From NCBI GenBank assembly GCA_020881915.1, contig JAJFPB010000004.1, positions 3,968,001 to 4,032,000 of the forward strand: 64,000 bases of DNA, read 5' to 3'. Each line of letters opens with the position of its first letter. Within the stretch, counting starts at the first letter, position 1. The position numbers and the translations under genes are program-made. The notes under the pieces were generated by a model, which was not told where the DNA came from, searched no databases, and was given only the letters and a program-made list of their open reading frames with translations. Positions 57,126-64,000 of this stretch are shown here, in pieces. This DNA comes from Paramyrothecium sp. XJ0827. Lineage: Eukaryota > Ascomycota > Sordariomycetes > Hypocreales > Stachybotryaceae.

Positions 57126-58674
57126 CACACAGTCAGAACCTCCTTGTGGTTGGACTACCAGGAAAGTCATCCGGAGGGAGTCAGCTCGATTCTCATAGGA
57201 GGTGCTAGTTTCCTTGATGTTTCAGGAACACTCAGAGGAACACTTAGTTGATTAGCCATAGTACACCACTAGGTCCTAGTTGACGGGTAAATTGAGTTTT
57301 ATTATAGCCTGGCCCAACCTTGATGTGAAGAACCCAAAGAACAATAATTTCTGGAGTCCACGATTATCTCATAGCTTTCCGTCTGTCCGCTTGAATCGTT
57401 TAACTCTTGTCTTCGCTCTTCGTAACATCTTCCTACTTAATTACTATATTTAACTCACCCTACTTACATATAGTACCTAAGGTTGCAGCAACAAAGGTGC
57501 CGCGAAAATTGTCTGCCTCACTATCCTACTGGTTGCGGCGGCCTACATGGTTTGCGGCCCCCACAGTCACCAAATAGAGAACTTACATGCGATAATTAAC
57601 GACTATAATATAACAACAACATGCGCAAAAATTCAAGTTGTGTTGATCACTGATTAACTGAATGAATTACCATCTGCGTCCTTGAGGTGCATTTAGCCCT
57701 TCAAAGTGCGTCATCATTTTCGCGGTGCCTTCGTTCCGGACACTTAGTTCAATACCGGATGGCCGGTTCAATGGTAAGCAGGCAGCAGGAAGATGTGCCA
57801 GATATGTAAATCTAGCATCCTTCTCCCCTCACCCAGCTCGATTACAACCAGGCGGTAACCCGTTTTTCCCCGAAGGCAACTAGCCTCTCGCTCCTGGGGT
57901 ACGGCCACAACCTTGCTGCTCAAACTGGTGCCAACCGAACAGCTACCCCAGGGGTCCTCCCTCCCACCTTGCAACCCCCACCCTGGGGTGTGGAGGGGGA
58001 GGGGGGGCTTCTTTGTTGCGCAACTGCGAAGATCCGCATCGACATGTGAGATTTCTCCAACTGAACCTTTGCCATTCCACCATGTCGCCGATGCTTTTAT
58101 CATCTAGGGTGCAGTTGCTTCGCATTGACCTTTTGGTTGGGATTATGTGCTTGAGAGTGAACAATGCGCTCCGGCACCCTTAATGCGATTACTCAATGGA
58201 AGCCGCAGGCTTGGAGCTGTTATGCTGTTGTACGAGAAGAGCAATACTGAGTCTTCAAAGGGGAGTAATTATAGGTAGTCAGTACAAAAAAAAGCGTAGC
58301 GGTTGGTACAGGTTGTCAATTGGATAAAACACCCACGGCCGCAACCACCTCAATGTAATGACCTTGTTGCTCCAGTCTCCGTATCCGAATATCTTGTACA
58401 TACGAGGAAGCATAACGAAGAACTCCCTCGACTGACCGCTTGCTGGCGGCCCCATACACTATATCTTAGATTTCTGACTCTATTAGCCCAGTTCCTCAGT
58501 CGCCCTGCCGAACCTCTGGTGAGACGTGAGACACCGGCAGAGCAGTCATGTCCTCACGTAGAGTCATGCGACTCCTTCCCAAGCATCCCACGTCATGCAC
58601 ATGTGTCTTAGTTGGCCACATCGTAGAACGCTTATTCGGCCAGGCAATGCCCGAAAATGCAGGACAAGCATCAT
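57126..58674. other. 1.5-kb spacer with a degenerate repeat element
   Basis: Convergent region between the secreted-protein gene and RPN3. It is AT-richer than the neighbours around 57230-57700 and contains the inverted-repeat element at 57490-57735 and TACCTAAGGT at 57474-57483. No protein gene is seen. Confidence 0.45.
57490..57735. mobile_element. Probable degenerate MITE with 20-bp terminal inverted repeats
   Basis: The ends at 57490-57509 and 57716-57735 are inverted copies of one another: AACAAAGGTGCCGCGAAAAT on the left, and on the right AACGAAGGCACCGCGAAAAT when read on the minus strand. They agree at 17 of 20 positions and all three differences are transitions. The 246-bp interior is non-coding. 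I find no clear target-site duplication, so it is either old or mis-bounded. Confidence 0.4.
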
Positions 58675-60549
58675 TTAGATGCCGTCAAAGTCACCACCCA
58701 GATCATCCTCGTCCAAATCACCCTCCTGGATCTCCTTGGCCATTTCCCTCTCACGTTCCCGAGCCTCCTGGGCATTCTTGAGCTCAAGACGGTGCTGGTT
58801 CATGGGAAAACGCATTGCCTGTAACGATAAAAGTCAGCATGTCTGCGCGAAAAAAACTTCTGAAGCGCAGCCTTGTAACGACGTACCTTTACACTTTCAT
58901 CATGTAGTGCGAGACAAGCGCGGATTCGGTCGTGGAATGCCTCGCCAGGCTCTCGAGTAGCGTAGACATCGCCCACCTCCTTGCTCTTCATGAACCCACG
59001 CTCACGGTCCAGCGTGGCCTCGATAACACCATCTCGGATGGCCTTGGCCACGATATACTCGGCCGATTCTTCACTGCCAAGGTGGAGACGGATGCAGATA
59101 TCGCGAAGAGAGATTCGAGAATACGACAGTGACATCATACGAATGCCAGTCTTGATGACGTTTTGCCGTAGGCGGAGAATGAGGGTGTATGTTCCATCTC
59201 GTCGGAACGTGTCGGCGTGGTCGGCAATCGCAGTCTCAAAATCCTCCAGGTTACCGACGCGGACAGCCTGCACGAGGAGGAAGTACGGGTGCAAGGCGTC
59301 CTCCAACTCTGGTTGGCGGAATGTGGCTCGCTCGGGGATGTCGCCCATGAGCAGCTCAACAACAAGCAGGAGCTTAGTCGCAGTCTGGGAGAAGCCAGCA
59401 GCACAGCTGCTCGAGGGCGCCTTGCGGGTAGCCGCGGTCAAGTGCTCGTGGGCCTCAGTGTATCGCAATTGAATCGCACGGATGCGGCCGAGGTAGTACA
59501 GGAACCGTGCAACTTGGTTGTTCGCTGCGTTCTCCGGGAACTGAGTGTGAGAAACAAGCAGGTCAGCTTGGTTGATGTGCGAGGTTAGCAGGTAGTTTCG
59601 CAGAAGCAGCACGATTACGGAGGCCTGAGTGTCGATGTCCTTGCGGAGAACGGCAGTTCGGAGGGCGGCAAGCAACGTCGGTCGGATTGCGACGATGGGC
59701 GACTCGGGGGACGGAGGTAGAGGGTCGATGTGCTCGCAGAAGAGAGAAAAGTAGAAGTAGACTTTGGCGGAGAGTGTGTCTAGCGTGCGGCGGTTCAGGG
59801 TCTGAATGCGCTCGGACAAGTACTTGGAGAACTCAAGGCCCTTCTTGTAGTTTTTGCTGTCAAAGAGGTAGACCTGGACCAAGATGCCTAGGAAAATGTC
59901 GACTTCGGGAATGATGTCCTTGGTCTCCTTCTTAGAGCCGTTCTTGCCTGATTTGGGCTCGTTGTCTACCTCCATCTCGGAACCGGTAGATCGACCGAGC
60001 GGCGTGCTTTCGCGGCCAATGGCCACGAGCAGCTGTTTGGCGACGTTTCCAGATGTGACGTTCGCGGGAAAGGTATCGACAATGGCTTGTGCAATGATGT
60101 CGGGTGTCAGGCGTTTCCGGATAAGGGAAATGGACCGCAAGGCTCGCAGGGAGAATCTAGGGTCAAAGAGCGCCACGGCACGATCTAACAATGCGAAGTT
60201 GCTCTTGATATCTGAAGGGAAAAGGGTGTCATGTCAGCTCATGCTTCTCGGAACGAGTACCTAGTCGAAGCCTACCTGCAACAGTCTGTGCGACGGGATC
60301 AACCTTGGCCTCGCCATCCTCGGCCTTACTTTCATCGCCCATGGCCACATCGCCATCAGAATCCGCCGATGCTTGACCAGCTTGCTTGGAAGACTTTGAT
60401 GGGGGCACGACGACGGTCATTTCCTCGTCGCCGTCCTTGGCGGTCTTCTTGCCCTTGGCCTTCGCGCTGTCCTTCATGTCGACATCTTGGTTGCCCTGGA
60501 GGCCATTCTCGGCAGACTTGCCGTTCTTCTGGGGGGTCTTGCCTGGCAT
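58675..60549 (-). CDS. RPN3: 26S proteasome regulatory subunit Rpn3 (PSMD3)
   Basis: Non-ATPase lid subunit of the 19S regulatory particle. Exons 60549-60276, 60211-58887 and 58818-58675 give 580 aa. The N-terminal 90 residues are low-complexity and charged (DMKDSAKAKGKKTAKDGDEE). The helical-repeat region follows: FALLDRAVALFDPRFSLRAL, then DIFLGILVQVYLFDSKNYKK and SHTQFPENAANNQVARFLYY with YLGRIRAIQLRYTEAHEHL. The PCI domain covers about residues 380-500 (NVIKTGIRMMSLSYSRISL, DICIRLHLGSEESAEYIVAK, DGVIEATLDRERGFMKSKEV). The C terminus has FHDRIRACLALHDESVKAMR, a charged helix (RLELKNAQEAREREREMAKE) and the acidic end DLDEDDLGGDFDGI. The last exon is joined by a GTACGT donor and TACAG acceptor. 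Identification is firm. Confidence 0.96.
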
Positions 60550-61972
60550 GGCTCGTATCGAATGCTTTGTCGCGCAGAAGCTGTACTAGGGAGACAGTGA
60601 AGGGGAGCACAGCTGACGGAAGGGTGGACTGGAAATGGTCCCGTGAGGCGAGCGCGCGACTTCGGCTTGTTCCGTGGCGGGTGATGTGTGTCTCGATGTC
60701 GTGGAAAACAGGTCGGGAGACGGGCGGCGAGTCCTGGAGTCGAATCAAGAGTCCGCTCGGGAGGGCGGGCACTTGATTTTGTTGGGAGGTGATGTAGCTT
60801 GGGAAATCGACTTGAGGTGAGGTTGCAGGTAACAAAGAAGGTTCGAGCTGCCGGAAAGGATTGGGAACGGAGTAGCTGGCAAGGTGCTGTGCCAGGCGAC
60901 GCCTAGAAACCCGTTGATTACTTCGAATGTGGTGCCGCTATGTGCAGTGGGCGAGGTACCGTGCAGGTATCGGCTGCCGATTGCTGGGGCAAAAATGTTA
61001 GATCAGGTAAGCCGCGCTTGACTGAGGGAGGTGTTTTGGTGGAGCCCGCGAGCAGTGACGTTGTCGATGCTGGTGCCTGCCTGACTGTGTGTCCCTGCAC
61101 ACTACGGTACCTAAGGTACGGTGCCTTACACAAGCAAATGCATCTTGTAGTGCATCATCTCCTTCAGCACACGAGACGTAGGGTCTATGGCTGGACACAG
61201 AACAACGTCCGAATCACCAGTTGACCTCAAACCGTCATTGGATTTTCGTCCTCGAGAACTTCATGCTTCTTAGATATCTGTAAAAAGGAAATTCTTTTCC
61301 CTCTCCTTCTTTCCTCATCAATATAGGAGGGGATGGCAAATGCCTTTCTAAAGCCAATGCACATGCTGCAGGATTGGTTCTCACCCTTGGCCGCTCACGT
61401 GTTATTGCTTCCACCATGATCACCGACTTGTAACCTCCAGGCCGTCATCGTCATCCGGATCTCTGCCGTACGGCAAGTGAGGAAATCACACCGTCCATAG
61501 AAATGGCGCCCTCATTCTGGCCATGCTGTACTTTGATCGTCGTGACCGCTTGTCTTTATCTCGTGGCTCTTAAACCCTGTACACATTCAGAGCTGCATGT
61601 TACGGTCCGCGCCGCGTCGTACATCTGCAGCCAAGCACGGCTTGGCCTACATGCACCGTTATAGTTTCGGTCCGCTGATTTGCTGTCGATGCAGCAACAG
61701 GAACAGCAACCACAATCTCGTGTGCGTATTCATCCCTGCTCTAAACCGTCGGAATTAGGAGCTATGTAATGTGTTTACCGATAGCTGGAGACGGGACGTC
61801 TCCAAAGTCAACCGCGCTATCTGCGCTATCTAAATCCTAAACGCCATGCACTTTTCCCTGAGCGAACCCCATCATTTTGCCAGTACCCGGTGATACACCC
61901 CCAATACAACCATAAATCAACATAGTCACATCTTCTCCCCCCCCCCCTTGCCATGTGAATCAGCTTAGCATC
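60550..61972. promoter_or_regulatory. Spacer, RPN3 promoter and TAF12 3' region
   Basis: A 1.4-kb region with the perfect palindrome-like TACCTAAGGTA at 61108-61118 and a C homopolymer at 61938-61948. No ORF with family features. Confidence 0.45.
61108..61118. repeat. Intergenic palindrome TACCTAAGGTA
   Basis: Second full-length copy of the recurrent motif, flanked by GG and CGG, in the RPN3 upstream region. Confidence 0.45.
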
Positions 61973-64000
61973 TTAATCTGTTTTTCCAGGCATGACCTTG
62001 GCTGCCTGCACGGCGCTCATCTTGGCAATCCATCCTGACGATGGCAACACCTTGCGCACCGTACGCAGTTCATCTGAGGAGTAGCCGGGTATGCGAATGT
62101 TGTACGTTCGTTCAAGAATGAGCTGGATATCACGGATTTCCAACACCTTTGAACCCCGTTCTTTAGCGTTGCGGCACGCTGCATGTAGAACATTATCCAC
62201 AAATGAATCGGCCATATTTAGAACATTCTGACAAAACATTAGCATTTCTAAAAGATCGTGTGTCAATTCTGCCTCGCTTACCTCCTCGACCTCCGGCGTC
62301 AGCAGGTTGCCCTCTTGGCCTTCAGCAGAACCACCGCAGACTTGACGCACAAGTTCATCAAGTTTCTTCTTGCTCAGGACATGATCGCCTTCTGCCTCGT
62401 GACTATACGCAGGAATCCTAGGTACCGCAGGCTGGTTCATGACCCCTCCCAGCGTACCGCCTCCCTGGGACATAGTGGGACGGCCTGCGTTGACGCCTCC
62501 ACCAACAGTGACGCCCTGGGGAACAGCAGTGGCCCGCTCCGGGAGGTGCTTAGGAATAGGCATTTTCGATTGTATTGTCTGCTGTGACTGGGTTGGATGA
62601 GCATGAGGGTGACCCTGCTGAGCATGCATATTTGGAGCCATTGCGCCTTGAGGGACTGCACCACCTGTAGGCGTTGGCGTGCCGCCGCTTGACTGTTGAC
62701 CTTGTACAGGTGCGCTTCCTGGCGTGGTGGCTGCCCTTTGGTTGGCCAGGGACATGGCTGCCGAATGGCTAAGAGCCCGGGTTGGCCCAGCCGCCGTGAC
62801 AGGCGTCGCTGATTGAGGGGTTTGCACACGGGCGCCTGCTTGGGTCGGGGTGCCTGAGGCCTGGTTCTGGACGGCTGTGGCTGATGCGAGGGCCGTGTTG
62901 ACAGGAGGTGGTTGAGGTTGAGATTGCACTTGACCTTGGAGTTGAGTTTGGGCCTGTTGTGGTTGGGCTTGTGCAGGCGGCGGCGCTGGCTGTGTAACGC
63001 TTGGTGCAGGGCGTGTTGGTGGTTGAGTTGGTGTTGGAGTTCCATTCGCAGGCGAGGCTCTGTTACCGGCAGCGGCTTGGGCGCGGGCGGCTTCGGTTGC
63101 CGCATTAACAGCTGCAGGGTTCGGAGTGGCACTCTGAGCGTTGGCTTGTGTGGTGTTACCAGGGCCTTGGGCATTCTCGGCTTGCTGCACAGGAGGCGCC
63201 GCGGCAGCGGCAGCTGCATTCTGGCTGGTTTGGCTAGCTCCCTGGAGGTTGCCTTGCTGCTTGCGAATACTATCCACCCACTTGTGGGCCTCTGCGTACA
63301 TCTTCAGTTGCTGCTCCTTGCGTACCTGGAAAGCCCGCAGCTCATCGTCCTTAACCGGGTTCCCTTGCTGCTTTCGTTCGTTGAGGTACTGTTCCATCGT
63401 GGCAAGCTTCTTTTTGCTACTCTCCATGGTCATTAGAGCCCGCGCATACCGCTCTCGCATCTCTTCAATCCATTTAGCCGCCTCTGCCGTTGACTTTTCG
63501 GCAATGTGCAGCGGTGGCCGGAATATCATTTTGTTCACGTGCTGTTGCAGCTGCTCTGAGATCTTGGGTTTTTGCATCTGACTAGCTGCAGCAGGGTTCG
63601 AAGCCGCCGCTCCGGTTCCTGCTTGGGCGCCGGCACTAGCCGCCATGGCGGGTTGTTGTTGCTGGGCTTGTGGTGCTCCTTGCATAGGAGTTTGACCTGG
63701 AGCAGCCTGCTGTGCAATTGGAGGTCGGTTTATAGCCTGAGCTGGAGCCTGAGCCTGATTTTGGGCTTGTGGTTGCGATTGTGGCGGCTGCTGCTGCTGC
63801 TGCTGCTGCTGGGGCTGAGGCTGTGGTTGAGACTGAGGCTGCTGTTGCGTTGGTTGTTGAGGTTGCTGAGGTTGCTGAGACTGCTGGGCCTGTTGAGCCC
63901 CGGGTTGTTGTTGTTGCTGCTGACCCGCTGGTGGTTGTTGCCCTTGGGTACCTGCCTGGCCCGCTTGCTGCTGCTGCTGCTGTTGCTGTACCACAGTCCT
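61973..64000 (-). CDS. TAF12: TFIID/SAGA subunit TAF12, C-terminal part (5' end outside window)
   Basis: Histone-fold subunit shared by TFIID and SAGA, pairing with TAF4 or Ada1. The visible exons are about 64000-62282 and 62227-61973; the 54-nt intron is in frame without a stop, but removing it restores the fold (LLTPEVEE joined to NVLNMADSFVDNVL). The histone fold reads LSKKKLDELVRQVCGG, then FVDNVLHAACRNAKERGSKV and LEIRDIQLILERTYNIRIPG. Upstream lie an enormous Gln/Pro/Ala-rich region and a helical segment (EQLQQHVNKMIFRPPLHIAE, then KWIEEMRERYARALMTMESS). The reading frame is open at the right edge, beginning inside a poly-Gln run; the true start is beyond the window. Confidence 0.92.
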   Translation of the reverse strand, partial: RTVVQQQQQQQQAGQAGTQGQQPPAGQQQQQQPGAQQAQQSQQPQQPQQPTQQQPQSQPQPQPQQQQQQQQPPQSQPQAQNQAQAPAQAINRPPIAQQAAPGQTPMQGAPQAQQQQPAMAASAGAQAGTGAAASNPAAASQMQKPKISEQLQQHVNKMIFRPPLHIAEKSTAEAAKWIEEMRERYARALMTMESSKKKLATMEQYLNERKQQGNPVKDDELRAFQVRKEQQLKMYAEAHKWVDSIRKQQGNLQGASQTSQNAAAAAAAPPVQQAENAQGPGNTTQANAQSATPNPAAVNAATEAARAQAAAGNRASPANGTPTPTQPPTRPAPSVTQPAPPPAQAQPQQAQTQLQGQVQSQPQPPPVNTALASATAVQNQASGTPTQAGARVQTPQSATPVTAAGPTRALSHSAAMSLANQRAATTPGSAPVQGQQSSGGTPTPTGGAVPQGAMAPNMHAQQGHPHAHPTQSQQTIQSKMPIPKHLPERATAVPQGVTVGGGVNAGRPTMSQGGGTLGGVMNQPAVPRIPAYSHEAEGDHVLSKKKLDELVRQVCGGSAEGQEGNLLTPEVEEVSEAELTHDLLEMLMFCQNVLNMADSFVDNVLHAACRNAKERGSKVLEIRDIQLILERTYNIRIPGYSSDELRTVRKVLPSSGWIAKMSAVQAAKVMPGKTD

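Noticed and set aside
60715..60765. TTCGACTCC on the minus strand, tRNA-like
   Set aside because: The flanks do not form a T stem or cloverleaf; it lies in the RPN3 promoter.

Overview
The window is nuclear DNA of a filamentous ascomycete, almost certainly a Sordariomycete and possibly from the Hypocreales. The evidence is short GT-AG introns (about 50-220 nt) with CTAAC/CTGAC branch points, a 989-residue FREQUENCY clock protein of the Neurospora type, and an ATP synthase subunit 9 built like the Neurospora precursor (66-residue presequence plus 81-residue mature protein). The order assignment is inference from overall protein similarity. I found no rRNA, tRNA, CRISPR array or intact transposon.

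Layout from left to right: POL2 (minus, runs off the left edge) diverges from COX20 (plus) across a promoter with a MluI cell-cycle box. A nuclear-type hypothetical protein (minus) diverges from an aldose 1-epimerase (plus). A HIRIP3-like histone chaperone (minus) diverges from MDM35 (plus). A tiny two-membrane-span gene then sits only 34 bp ahead of GPI1. After a 2.8-kb gap come tubulin cofactor C (plus), MED9 (minus) and cofactor-independent phosphoglycerate mutase (plus). A 5.2-kb gene-free stretch leads into the circadian clock gene frq. Downstream are a prenylcysteine oxidase/lyase, VID27, trehalose-6-phosphate synthase TPS1 (minus), the nuclear exosome nuclease RRP6 (plus), nuclear-encoded ATP9 (minus), a SAS2-like MYST acetyltransferase (minus), a leucine-rich-repeat protein (minus), a secreted orphan protein (plus), proteasome subunit RPN3 (minus) and TAF12 (minus, runs off the right edge).

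Most genes are conserved housekeeping functions: replication, mitochondrial assembly, glycolysis, GPI-anchor synthesis, chromatin, transcription, RNA decay and the proteasome. They are not co-regulated as an operon; the links are shared divergent promoters. Frq is the regulatory centre of interest. It has an unusually long upstream region with candidate light-response elements, a probable leader intron, upstream ORFs (one overlapping the start codon) and a conserved internal Met99 that matches the short-FRQ start of Neurospora.

The least conserved part is about 54.1-58.7 kb. It holds an unrecognised secreted cysteine-containing protein, a likely GC-AG intron and a 246-bp element with 20-bp imperfect terminal inverted repeats whose mismatches are all transitions. 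A recurring palindrome around ACCTAAGGT is scattered through the intergenic DNA. Exon boundaries were placed by eye from splice consensus, reading frame and family knowledge; none was tested by search or RNA data.
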